Positions 46,568 through 54,212 of a stretch of 64,000 nucleotides of DNA are shown piece by piece (the stretch's first letter is position 1; every line of letters begins with the position of its first letter). The stretch lies in the NCBI RefSeq assembly GCF_002117485.1, contig NZ_CP021030.1:1801001-1865000 (forward strand), read 5' to 3'. The DNA comes from Rhizobium sp. NXC14. Lineage in GTDB: Bacteria; Pseudomonadota; Alphaproteobacteria; Rhizobiales; Rhizobiaceae. Made by a program: the position numbers and the translations under genes. A model generated the notes under the pieces. That model was given only the letters and a program-made list of their open reading frames with translations, was not told where the DNA came from and made no database searches.

Positions 46568-48652
46568 ATGACAATAGACGTTCCGCAGGAAATTCTTGAT
46601 GCACTGACCGACGTCGATATGCCGCGGCTTCCGCCGGAGGCTCCCGCTTCCGGGGTAGCCCGCCTCGCTGGTTTCGACGTGCCGATCTACCGCGCCGCTT
46701 GCGTTGTCGTCGGATCCGGCGCTGCCGGTCTGCGTGCGGCGGTGGAAATGAAACGGCGCGGCGTCGAAGTCGTCATCATCAGCCAAAGCGCATGGGGCGG
46801 AACCTCGGCCTGCTCTGGCTCTGACAAGCAAACCCTGCACACCGCAAACACGGCCGATCAGGGCGACAATTACCGGGCGATGGCCCGCGCCATCGGCGGC
46901 GGCGGCGCTATGGACGAGGACACGGCCTATGTCGAGGCGGTGGGCTCGTCGCGGATGATGGCGTCGCTGCAGTTCTTGGGCTTGCCGCTGCCCCAGGATC
47001 CGCTTGGCGGAACGCTGAGATATCAGACCGACCATGACGAGGTCGGCCGCGCCACCAGCTGCGGCCCGCGCACCTCGCGGCTGATGGTCAAGGTGCTGGC
47101 GGAGGAGGCGATCCGGCTCGGCGTGCCGTTCTACAACCAGACCACCGCCGTCAAAATCCTCACTGAGGGCGCGGGGGCTGATCGTCATGTCGCCGGCATG
47201 CTCGTCATGCGCGCCGGCGACCGTAGACAAGAGAACCCGCTCGGCATCGCCTTGTTCGTGAGTGACGTGATTGTGCTCGCCGCCGGCGGCCCGGGCGAAC
47301 TCTATCGCGACAGCGTTTACCCGAACGGCTGCTTCGGCTCCCTTGGATTGGCGCTGGAGGCAGGCGTCGAGCTCGTCAATTTGACCGAAAGCCAGTTCGG
47401 CATCGGGACGCGCAGGGAGGGCTTCCCGTGGAATCTGTCCGGCACGTACGTCCAGGCAATCCCACATATCTATTCGGTCGATGGCGAAGGCGCCGAACAC
47501 CATTTTCTGGCGGAATATTATCGAAGCACCCGGGAGTTGGCGTCGAACATCTTCCGAAAGGGCTATCAATGGCCGTTCCACGCCACCCGCATGCTGGATT
47601 TCGGCTCGAGCCTGGTCGATCTCGCCATTTACCGTGAGACCGCAGCGGGTCGGCGCGTCTTTATGGACTTCAATCGCAATCCTCTGCCCGTTCCCGGCGA
47701 CCTGCCATTCAGCCTGGAAAGGCTGGACGAGGATGTTCGGCTCTATCTCGGCAAGGCTGGCGCCGATCAGGAAATGCCGATCGATCGATTGAAGCATATG
47801 AACCCGCTCGCGATCGAACTCTATCGCCGCTACAAGATCGATATTGCCGAAGAGCCGCTGGAGTTCGCGGTCAACAACCAGCACATGAACGGTGGCATCA
47901 TGGTCGATAGCTGGGGCCGCACCAATCTGGGTGGCTGCTACGCGGTCGGGGAGGCGGCGGGCACACATGGGGTAACAAGGCCCGGTGGAGCGGCGCTGAA
48001 TGCCGGGCAGGTCTTCGGCACCCGGGTGGCCGAACACATCGGCGCCGGCGGCGGGGCGAAAAGGGCTGCCGCGGGACGTGTACCGGAGGCGGCGGAGGCG
48101 GGCATCGCCAATCTTCTTTCCGCGCTGCGGACCGAAAGCCCGCTCACCGTCAAAGCGGTCCGCTCGGCGGTGCAGGCACGCATGAGCGAGAAGGCGGGCA
48201 TCATCTGCGATCAAAGGAGCGTCCGCCAGGCCTTGGTCGAAGCGCGGAAGCTGAACGCCGAAATCCGCGCCAACGGCGTCGCCTACGGCCGCGCGGCCGA
48301 AGCGGTCCGAGGCGTGCAATGGCGGCACATGGCGCTCGCCTCGGAAGCGGTGCTGAGCGCGCTGGACTTCTTCATCCGCAAGGGCGGCGGCAGTCGGGGA
48401 GCACGCGCGATCTGCGATGCACAGGGCGAATTCCTTCCGCTGGCGAGCGTCGGTCCACTGGAGCACTATCGCTTTCGCAAGGAAAGCGAAGCGCATCGCA
48501 AGGAGCAGATCGTCGTCCGGCTCGAAGGCGATGAGATCAGGCTTTCAACCCGTCCCAACCGCGAACTGGATGAAAGCGCCAGATCCTTTTTCGAGCGGGA
48601 CTGGCCCGCCTGGCTGACAGGTCGCATCTACGACCTTGGCGCTGGCGTATGA
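46568..48652 (+). CDS. FAD-dependent oxidoreductase, SdhA/FrdA/AprA-like fold
   Basis: A 694-residue flavoprotein (start 46568, MTIDVPQEILDALTDVDMPR). The FAD motif is VVVGSGAAGLRAAVEMKRRG (residues 47-66); GGPGELYRDSVYP and the C-terminal FAD segment NGGIMVDSWGRTNLGGCYAV and GGAALNAGQVFG match the fumarate reductase/succinate dehydrogenase/adenylylsulfate reductase flavoprotein fold. No partner iron-sulfur or membrane subunit is encoded nearby. It could introduce or reduce a C=C bond in a pathway acid, which would fit the crotonase in the same operon. Last gene of the operon, 13 bases after the Gfo gene. Confidence 0.85.
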   Translation: MTIDVPQEILDALTDVDMPRLPPEAPASGVARLAGFDVPIYRAACVVVGSGAAGLRAAVEMKRRGVEVVIISQSAWGGTSACSGSDKQTLHTANTADQGDNYRAMARAIGGGGAMDEDTAYVEAVGSSRMMASLQFLGLPLPQDPLGGTLRYQTDHDEVGRATSCGPRTSRLMVKVLAEEAIRLGVPFYNQTTAVKILTEGAGADRHVAGMLVMRAGDRRQENPLGIALFVSDVIVLAAGGPGELYRDSVYPNGCFGSLGLALEAGVELVNLTESQFGIGTRREGFPWNLSGTYVQAIPHIYSVDGEGAEHHFLAEYYRSTRELASNIFRKGYQWPFHATRMLDFGSSLVDLAIYRETAAGRRVFMDFNRNPLPVPGDLPFSLERLDEDVRLYLGKAGADQEMPIDRLKHMNPLAIELYRRYKIDIAEEPLEFAVNNQHMNGGIMVDSWGRTNLGGCYAVGEAAGTHGVTRPGGAALNAGQVFGTRVAEHIGAGGGAKRAAAGRVPEAAEAGIANLLSALRTESPLTVKAVRSAVQARMSEKAGIICDQRSVRQALVEARKLNAEIRANGVAYGRAAEAVRGVQWRHMALASEAVLSALDFFIRKGGGSRGARAICDAQGEFLPLASVGPLEHYRFRKESEAHRKEQIVVRLEGDEIRLSTRPNRELDESARSFFERDWPAWLTGRIYDLGAGV

Positions 48653-48670
48653 GGCGATGCTTTAACCATA

Positions 48671-48862
48671 TCAATCGGGATTTGCGACCGGCGGAGGAAC
48701 CCGGATGCGCTCCGTATCGTCGGAGCCTTCCGTGACGGCTTCTTCGCTTTTGCGCACATGCCTCGGCGGATCTTTTCCTTCGACCGGTTTCGGCGACAAC
48801 TGGTCGTCGGCCTGGATTTCGTCGGTATTGAGATAGTTCTTGCTTTCGCCCATGACGATCAT
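48671..48862 (-). CDS. Small hydrophilic protein, unknown
   Basis: A 63-residue charged protein (MIVMGESKNYLNTDEIQADD, then proline-rich), without hydrophobic segments. I do not recognise its family. Its start overlaps the stop of the upstream small gene by four bases (ATGA). That overlap, and a stress-type promoter before the pair, support it as a real gene. Likely intrinsically disordered. Confidence 0.5.
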   Translation of the reverse strand: MIVMGESKNYLNTDEIQADDQLSPKPVEGKDPPRHVRKSEEAVTEGSDDTERIRVPPPVANPD

Positions 48863-49089
48863 TTCCGATTGGAGAATTGCGGGGCTGGAATGCGACCCTT
48901 CTGATCGGCGCGGCCTGTCTCACGGTCGGAGCCGCGGACGCCGTCGCCCGCCTCGCGGCTGTTGCCCATGCTGACGGGAGGCTTGCGCTGGTCGTCGACA
49001 TCTGCCTCGGGCAGCTCATCGTCCTGAGTATCGTCATTCAACGACTTCGGCGGAAGCTTGGCGGAATCGGGTATGGATTTTGTGCGCAT
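48859..49089 (-). CDS. Small hydrophilic protein, unknown
   Basis: A 76-residue, strongly polar protein (MRTKSIPDSAKLPPKSLNDD, DDQRKPPVSMGNSREAGDGV). No known family. The ATG at 49089 has AAGGAGATTGTCCG before it, a strong ribosome-binding site, and a GGAAC-N16-AGTT promoter lies 23-47 bases upstream (49112-49136). Likely part of the general-stress regulon with the next small gene. Confidence 0.55.
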   Translation of the reverse strand: MRTKSIPDSAKLPPKSLNDDTQDDELPEADVDDQRKPPVSMGNSREAGDGVRGSDRETGRADQKGRIPAPQFSNRK

Positions 49090-49111
49090 CGGACAATCTC
49101 CTTTGCAGGCA

Positions 49112-49136
49112 AACTCCGGCAGCCATCGCAGGTTCC
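49112..49136 (-). promoter_or_regulatory. EcfG-like promoter for the small gene pair
   Basis: On the minus strand GGAAC (49132-49136) is followed after 16 bases by AGTT (49112-49115), close to the alphaproteobacterial general-stress consensus GGAAC-N16-CGTT. The start codon lies 22 bases downstream of the -10. One mismatch in the -10 (A for C). Confidence 0.55.
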
Positions 49137-49154
49137 CTGATATTCTGCGATCGC

Positions 49155-49945
49155 TTACACGGCTTCAGCTGCGGGAATATTGAGCTCTATCATGACGGGT
49201 GCGTGGTCGCTCGTATGCTCCCAGCCCCGCGGCTTGCGCCGGACGGTCGCCGATCGAAGCCACGGCGCCACCGTCGGGCTGAGGAGAAAGTGGTCGATCC
49301 GAAGCCCGGCGTCGCGCTCGAAACTGTTCCGCCAATATTTCCAGAAGGTGTAGATGCGCTCGTCGGGATGCAGATGCCTGATGGCGTCCGTCCAGCCTTG
49401 AGAGACGAGCCGGGCATAGGCTTTGCGGACTTCGGGCCTGAAAAGCGCATCGTCTCGCCAGCGCTCCGGCTTGTATACGTCGATCTCCGTCGCATGACGT
49501 TGAAATCGCCGGCAAGGATGGAAGGCACCTCGATTTCGAGCAGTTCGGCGGCATAGGCGTGCAGGCGACGGAACCAGCGAAGCTTGTATTCGAACTTGGC
49601 GCTGGGAAAAGGATTGCCGTTCGGCAGATACAGGCATCCGATCAGCATGCCCTCGATGACGGCTTCGATATATCGGCTGTGGGTATCGTCAGGATCGCCC
49701 GGAAGACCGCGCCGGGTCAGTATCGGTATCTTGTCCTTTGCCAGGATGGCGACGCCGTTCCAGGATCGCTGCCCGTGCCAGACGGCGCCGTAGCCGGCCC
49801 GTTCGACCTCCTTTCGCGGAAACGTGGCGTCGTCGGTTTTCAGTTCCTGAAGGCAGGCGATATCGGGGGCATCCTCCTTCAGCCAGCGGAGCAGGTTGTT
49901 CAGTCGCCCGTTGATGCCGTTGACATTGTAGGTTGCAATTTTCAT
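49155..49945 (-). pseudogene. xthA: Exodeoxyribonuclease III-type gene (xthA) with a one-base frameshift
   Basis: AP endonuclease/exonuclease family. The frame starting at 49945 (MKIATYNVNGINGRLNNLLR) is normal through LAGDFNVM, about 151 residues. There the sequence reads ATGCGACGG where the family needs ATGCCGACGG, and the frame changes. After the shift the remaining part is perfect in another frame: TEIDVYKPERWRDDALFRPE, FWKYWRNSFERDAGLRIDHF and TSDHAPVMIELNIPAAEAV, ending at 49155. A single C is missing near 49491-49492 (plus strand). Repairing it would give about 263 residues with active-site motifs GDFN and SDHAP. Either a true broken gene or a sequencing error; other nucleases could compensate. 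Confidence 0.9.
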
Positions 49946-50040
49946 GGGCTCACGCCGCGACGGTGGCCAGATCCAGAAGCTGGCCGCAATCTACTGGTTC
50001 ACTGGTCGGGCGTCACGGGCATAATTTTTCGCGGCGTCCT

Positions 50041-50442
50041 TCAGAAACGCTCCTGAGTTTCCTCCTCCGGTAGTCCGCGCCCGCAGTCGGCCCAGGCAAG
50101 CCGGCTCTCAACGCCGTAATGACCTGCCGGGCGTATCCTGTCGGGGTGATCGAGCGAACCGACTGTCACGCGGATCAGTTCGTCGCCGTCATACTGAAGA
50201 AAGAGCGGCGTTCCGCATGCGCCGCAAAAGCCACGTTTCGCGATGGGTGAGGATCGGTATACGGCAGGGGAAGCCTTTGTCCAGGCGAGATCTTGAACCT
50301 TGGCCTGGACAAGAACCGCGAAAGGACCTCCGGTCGCCTTCTTGCACATATCGCAATGGCAGTATCCCGAATGCGGCTGATCGCCGCTGAATTCATATCG
50401 GCAGGATCCGCACAGGCAGCCGCCGGTCCATTGGCTCGCCAT
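50041..50442 (-). CDS. GFA/CENP-V family zinc protein
   Basis: A 133-residue glutathione-dependent formaldehyde-activating (GFA) domain protein. Zinc-binding cysteines are in GGCLCGSCRYEFSG, YCHCDMCKKATGGPFA and GFCGACGTPLF, as in the family. Function in most members is unproven. The stop is 98 bases downstream of the broken xthA start on the same strand. The DUF883-type gene ends 10 bases upstream, so these minus-strand genes may be co-transcribed. Confidence 0.85.
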   Translation of the reverse strand: MASQWTGGCLCGSCRYEFSGDQPHSGYCHCDMCKKATGGPFAVLVQAKVQDLAWTKASPAVYRSSPIAKRGFCGACGTPLFLQYDGDELIRVTVGSLDHPDRIRPAGHYGVESRLAWADCGRGLPEEETQERF

Positions 50443-50452
50443 TGTGGTCCTC

Positions 50453-50950
50453 TCAGCGCGTTGCGCCGAAGACGAAGGCGATGCCGGCGACGATCGCCGC
50501 AGCCGTCAGCGGCTGCCGGCGGATCCGATCCTCAATGTCCTGGACAAAGCTCTTCGCTTCGGCCTTTGCCAGGCGGGCTGTTCCGGAAGCCAGCTCGGAG
50601 GCGGATTCGGCCATCCGGCCGGCTTCTTTCTGAAGCGCGCGCAACTCTTCGCGATTTGCATCGGATCTGTCCGAGGCGCGGGCTGTTTGGCCGGTAGAGC
50701 GCAAGGCTTGATCGACCAGCGGGTACTCTTGGTCAATCGCGGTCGGATCAGGCTCCCGCTTCACGCGCTCAGCCGCCTCTACATCGCTGCGGCCGGCGGG
50801 AATGGAGGTATGAGTGGCGGAAACAGGATCAGAAGCAGGAAACGTGTCTTCGATCGCTTTGTCGAGTTCGCCCTTTCGGGATTGTTTGCGCTGCTCTGCC
50901 TGCTCATTCCGCAAGGACTGGACGGCGGGTGATTCATTCGGGTTCGGCAT
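50453..50950 (-). CDS. DUF883/ElaB-like protein with C-terminal membrane anchor
   Basis: 165 residues from ATG 50950 (MPNPNESPAVQSLRNEQAEQ; GGAGGAAACCGCG upstream). A long polar, charged helical part is followed by ALQKEAGRMAESASELASGT and a C-terminal hydrophobic segment (PLTAAAIVAGIAFVFGATR) as in ElaB/YqjD-type inner-membrane proteins that bind ribosomes in E. coli. A GGAAC box on the minus strand (51003-51007) lies upstream with a poor -10 (CTTT after 17 bases), hinting at stress control. Family assignment is moderate. Confidence 0.65.
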   Translation of the reverse strand: MPNPNESPAVQSLRNEQAEQRKQSRKGELDKAIEDTFPASDPVSATHTSIPAGRSDVEAAERVKREPDPTAIDQEYPLVDQALRSTGQTARASDRSDANREELRALQKEAGRMAESASELASGTARLAKAEAKSFVQDIEDRIRRQPLTAAAIVAGIAFVFGATR

Positions 50951-51233
50951 CGCGGTTTCCTCCGTTGCATTTTGATAATCAAAAGCGACCACGACGAAAG
51001 AAGTTCCAGAAAAATGCGTCCGCGCCTCAACCAACATCACAAAGGCGACAGAGTCGACAATACACGCGCAGAGGCAGTATTTTTGATGGCAGCGCTCGTA
51101 TTTTTAGGGGCGCATCCACTGTTTGCCGGACCAAAGTCCTGCCTTTTCTTAGTACCTAGGTCCGGTTGCATTTAGCCCTCAGAAAGGCGAAAATTCCCAG
51201 GCGTCCAACGGGCGTAGGAACGGCGAAGAACGG
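50951..51233. other. Divergent intergenic region
   Basis: 283 bases between the DUF883-type gene and the Gly/Asn-rich gene. An inverted repeat CCGGACC (51126-51132) and GGTCCGG (51159-51165) frames a 26-base spacer. I see no gene here: small open frames with a hydrophobic stretch exist but lack a ribosome-binding site. Confidence 0.3.
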
Positions 51234-51752
51234 ATGAACAAGGCAATGGCATTGACTGTCTCGAAACGAGGTTTTTTGAGATTGGGCGGCTGCGCTGCCG
51301 TCGCCCTCGTGGTTGCCGCATCACCCGTGACGATTAATCTCGACGGCTCCCTTCGCGTTCTGAGGGCGAAACACGCAGAGGCAAAAGACGGCAATAATGG
51401 GAACGGCAATGGGGGCGGCAACGGCGGCGGAAACGGCAACGGTGGAGGAGGCGGCAACGGGGGAGGCAATGGCAACGGGGGCGGAAACGGCAATAGTGGC
51501 TCCGGCAACAGCTCAGGTGGAAGCTCCAGCAGCAGCGCCGGATCCTCTTCCTCCTCGGCTTCGACGTCGACAGGATCGAAGGCCAGAGCGACCGAAGGTA
51601 CCGATGGGTCGATCAACGTTCGCCATGCGAACGGCATCACCGAAAGCCTGCGCAGTGGCCGCTATATCATGAAGGACTCGAAGGGCAGGACGATCATAAG
51701 CCGGCAGGCGACGGCTAGCGACGCAAGCCGGCTGAGCCGATTCCTTCGCTAA
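51234..51752 (+). CDS. Exported Gly/Asn- and Ser-rich repeat protein, unknown
   Basis: A 172-residue protein with an N-terminal signal or anchor segment (LGGCAAVALVVAASPV, residues 17-32), then a low-complexity block of glycine and asparagine (residues 53-88) and a serine block (89-113). A short C-terminal domain follows (120-172: DGSINVRHANGITESLRSGR). The DNA of the block is a run of GGCAACGGCGGC-type units. The C-terminal part looks conserved-domain-like; I do not recognise a named family. Likely an envelope or surface protein. The start has GAAGAACGG before it. Confidence 0.7.
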   Translation: MNKAMALTVSKRGFLRLGGCAAVALVVAASPVTINLDGSLRVLRAKHAEAKDGNNGNGNGGGNGGGNGNGGGGGNGGGNGNGGGNGNSGSGNSSGGSSSSSAGSSSSSASTSTGSKARATEGTDGSINVRHANGITESLRSGRYIMKDSKGRTIISRQATASDASRLSRFLR

Positions 51753-51799
51753 GGCAGAATGCGGAAAACGCCACCGTGAGATGCCAGGTCGACCCGGTG

Positions 51800-52423
51800 C
51801 TATCGCCGTTCGCGCCATTGCAGGGCCGCCTCGGTCCTGTTCGAGGCGCCGAGCTTGCTCAGGATCTGGGTCATATGGTGCTTCACGGTTTTTTCCTGGA
51901 GGTTCAGGCGCAGGCCGATATGCTTGTTTGACAGACCTTGGGCGACGAGATCCATCACCTCGCGCTCCCTTGGCGTCAGACTGTTCTTGTCGGAGTTTCC
52001 GTTATGTAGCGAATTTTCCATCGCCTTCGCCGACATCGTCGGGGAGACATATCGCGATCCGCTGAGGACGGTTTTAATCGCTTCGGCGAGACCGCGGGAA
52101 CCGACACCTTTGAGAACGTAGCCCATCGCGCCCTGCTGCAGGGCTCCGAGCAGCGTGTCCACCTCCTCGGATACCGTCAACATCAGCACTTTCGTCGTCG
52201 GGCTGAGCGCGAGGACGTCGCCGATCGCAGCCAATCCGCCGCCGGGCATCGAGACATCGAGGAGCATGATGTCGGGACGGTTGTTTGAAGCGATCATGGC
52301 AGCGTCTTCGCTGTTGGCCCCTTCGCCAATGACCACGAAGTCGCTCATCTCCGACAAGCTGCGCGTTACGCCCTCGCGAAAAAGCGGGTGGTCGTCCACG
52401 ACGCCGACGGTGATTGGTGTCAT
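51800..52423 (-). CDS. NarL/FixJ-family response regulator
   Basis: A 207-residue regulator: receiver domain with the acidic pocket (VVDDHP, residues 8-13) and phosphorylated D56 (MLLDVSMPGG), then a LuxR-type helix-turn-helix (SLTPREREVMDLVAQGLSNK, residues 148-200). It starts two bases after the upstream kinase gene's stop, with a GGAG site in the kinase end, so the two are a classical two-component pair. Target genes unknown; the surrounding small stress genes are candidates. Confidence 0.93.
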   Translation of the reverse strand: MTPITVGVVDDHPLFREGVTRSLSEMSDFVVIGEGANSEDAAMIASNNRPDIMLLDVSMPGGGLAAIGDVLALSPTTKVLMLTVSEEVDTLLGALQQGAMGYVLKGVGSRGLAEAIKTVLSGSRYVSPTMSAKAMENSLHNGNSDKNSLTPREREVMDLVAQGLSNKHIGLRLNLQEKTVKHHMTQILSKLGASNRTEAALQWRERR

Positions 52424-52425
52424 CT

Positions 52426-53814
52426 CTACTCTCCAGCTTCCATAGGCTCGAAGGTCATGGTCACGGTCGTTCCGCCTTCACCCGTCTTAATATCGAAAGA
52501 TCCCCCCAGGCTGTCGATGCGTTCGCGCAGCCCAACCAGGCCGAGGCTTGTCGGCCTCACCTCCGTCGGGTCGAACCCATCGCCACGATCACTGACCTCC
52601 ACACAAACATGACCATTGTGCGACACGGCTTTCACGCTCTGCTGAACGCCGCCGCCGTGGCGATAGGCGTTGTTCAAGGCTTCCTGAACGAAGCGATAGA
52701 TACAGATCTTTACGGCAGCAGCGAGCTCGGGTCCATCCTCGTCGATGTTCGTTTCGACAACGGTTTCGGTCTTGTGCCGATGCGCTTCGACGACCCGCAG
52801 CACGATATCGGTGATGGAGGACTTTTCGATCTGCGGCAGCACCAGTCCGCTGCAGATATTGCGGATTTCCGTCATGGCCTCGGCGAGGCTCGAGCGTATC
52901 CACGCAAGTTCTTTTTCGCGCGCTTCGGGCTCGGTGGACGCATTGATCAATAAATCGCTGTCCAGTCGCAGTGAAGCATAGGCAATGTGCTGTGCCGGAC
53001 CGTCGTGAAGATCGGCGCCGATGCTGCGCAGATATGTTTCGTTCAGCGCCGCTACACGCTGCGAAGCGCGCTGCAGCCGCCGCTGGAGCCCGCGATTTTC
53101 AGCCAGCAGCGAAGACAATTCCTGGACCCGTTCCTTGAGATCCCTGCGCTGCGCTTCTATCGTGCGGCTTCCGCGAAAAACCAGGGCGGAGAGAACGAGG
53201 AAAAAGACGCCAGTGAGAGCGGCGACCGCCCCCCAGCTCTGCAGCCTCGCGTGAGCCAGACTGTCGCCAAGGCCTTCCGCCGTCTCGTAGAACTCGAGCA
53301 CAGCGACCGCCTGGCCGGACCACGGCTGGAGAACCGGATTGTAGATTTCCATCAGCGGCTTGCCGAGCGCGCGCTCGGCGCCGCTTTCAGGGTCATCGGA
53401 AATCTCGTAGCGCGCAACGAGCGAGCCGGCGAATGCCTTCTCCAGCTTGGCGTTCAGGGGAAACTTCTGGCCTACCAGTTCCTTGTCGTTCGAATAGAGG
53501 ATGGTGCCGTCGTTTCGCCATAACCTGAATGAGACAAGGCGCCTGCCAAGCGCCCCCTGGCCGAGCGTTTCGTCGAGAGCCTGGGCGCTGCCTTCGTCCA
53601 GCAGCGATTCCGTTTGCATGTCGGGAAGCAGCGGCGCCACCACACTGTCGACGTAAAGAGCCGTCGCCGCGCCGGAATTATGAATGACGGCTTCCTCGAT
53701 CAGATGAGTGACAAGGATGCCCACCAGAAACATGGCGGCGATCGAGACCAAGCCACCCGCGATGAAGAATTGCGAGGCGAGTGAGCGGGCATTCCAGCGG
53801 CGCAGCCAATTCAT
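52426..53814 (-). CDS. NarX-like sensor histidine kinase (HisKA_3)
   Basis: A 462-residue membrane kinase. Transmembrane segments at about 15-37 and 195-213 enclose a periplasmic sensor of about 155 residues (SFRLWRNDGTILYSNDKELV). A coiled-coil (220-260) leads to the HisKA_3 dimerisation domain with H270 in GADLHDGPAQH, and an ATPase domain (AAAVKICIYRFVQEALNNAY, SDRGDGFDPTE). It belongs to the NarX/DegS type that pairs with NarL-type regulators. Its ATG at 53814 lies 66 bases downstream of the neighbouring small membrane gene's stop. Confidence 0.93.
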   Translation of the reverse strand: MNWLRRWNARSLASQFFIAGGLVSIAAMFLVGILVTHLIEEAVIHNSGAATALYVDSVVAPLLPDMQTESLLDEGSAQALDETLGQGALGRRLVSFRLWRNDGTILYSNDKELVGQKFPLNAKLEKAFAGSLVARYEISDDPESGAERALGKPLMEIYNPVLQPWSGQAVAVLEFYETAEGLGDSLAHARLQSWGAVAALTGVFFLVLSALVFRGSRTIEAQRRDLKERVQELSSLLAENRGLQRRLQRASQRVAALNETYLRSIGADLHDGPAQHIAYASLRLDSDLLINASTEPEAREKELAWIRSSLAEAMTEIRNICSGLVLPQIEKSSITDIVLRVVEAHRHKTETVVETNIDEDGPELAAAVKICIYRFVQEALNNAYRHGGGVQQSVKAVSHNGHVCVEVSDRGDGFDPTEVRPTSLGLVGLRERIDSLGGSFDIKTGEGGTTVTMTFEPMEAGE

Positions 53815-53879
53815 TTTGATACCGGTAAGAGACTTTCCCGACTAAACCTACAGCGTCTTTAGAGTTTTTCCAGACTGTA

Positions 53880-54056
53880 TCAGGGCAGATTCCTGGTATC
53901 GAAGACCTCAGCGCCTCTGATGCTCTCGGTCAGTTGGAGGCTATCGCCTGACATGGCTGCGCCGAAGACATAGAGAAGGCCGGCCAGAACGATGACGAGG
54001 GCGATGACGGACACGTTCCAGGCATCATTCGTATGAGATCTGTTCCTTTGGGTCAT
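53880..54056 (-). CDS. Small single-pass membrane protein, unknown
   Basis: A 58-residue protein starting at 54056 (MTQRNRSHTNDAWNVSVIAL), chosen because GGAAGGAGATCCGCAT precedes it. One hydrophobic segment (VSVIALVIVLAGLLYVFGAA) is followed by a short polar tail. The family is not recognised; similar small rhizobial proteins are common. A perfect GGAAC-N16-CGTT promoter lies upstream, so it is probably a general-stress protein. Confidence 0.65.
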   Translation of the reverse strand: MTQRNRSHTNDAWNVSVIALVIVLAGLLYVFGAAMSGDSLQLTESIRGAEVFDTRNLP

Positions 54057-54082
54057 ATGCGGATCTCCTTCCGTATCGCTCA

Positions 54083-54107
54083 AACGACGCGGTCAGGCGA
54101 CCGTTCC
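54083..54107 (-). promoter_or_regulatory. Perfect EcfG-type promoter for the small membrane protein
   Basis: On the minus strand GGAAC (54103-54107) and CGTT (54083-54086) are separated by 16 bases, an exact match to the general-stress (EcfG/RpoE4) promoter consensus of alphaproteobacteria. Transcription would start about 20 bases before the start codon at 54056. Confidence 0.75.
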
Positions 54108-54212
54108 GCGTCGGGGACTTCGGTCGAAGGGGCTTGGGACCAAGGTCCGTCCCCGTGGACAACAGCGGATTCAGCCATATCTCAATTTCGATAGAGTTGG
54201 GCTTGGAGACTT

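Noticed and set aside
46547..48496. Long open frame on the minus strand opposite the SdhA-like flavoprotein gene (649 codons)
   Set aside because: Antisense frame produced by high GC at third positions; its translation has no coherent domains, while the plus-strand frame has clear FAD motifs.
50972..51175. Small plus-strand open frame with a hydrophobic stretch
   Set aside because: No ribosome-binding site and partly antisense to the promoter region of the DUF883-type gene; not enough support.
51285..51300. Lipobox-like LGGC in the Gly/Asn-rich protein
   Set aside because: The cysteine precedes, rather than follows, the hydrophobic segment, so lipoprotein processing is unlikely.
51390..51560. 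Repetitive DNA that at first looks like a short repeat array
   Set aside because: It is an in-frame low-complexity coding segment (Gly/Asn then Ser), with no fixed spacers; not a CRISPR array.
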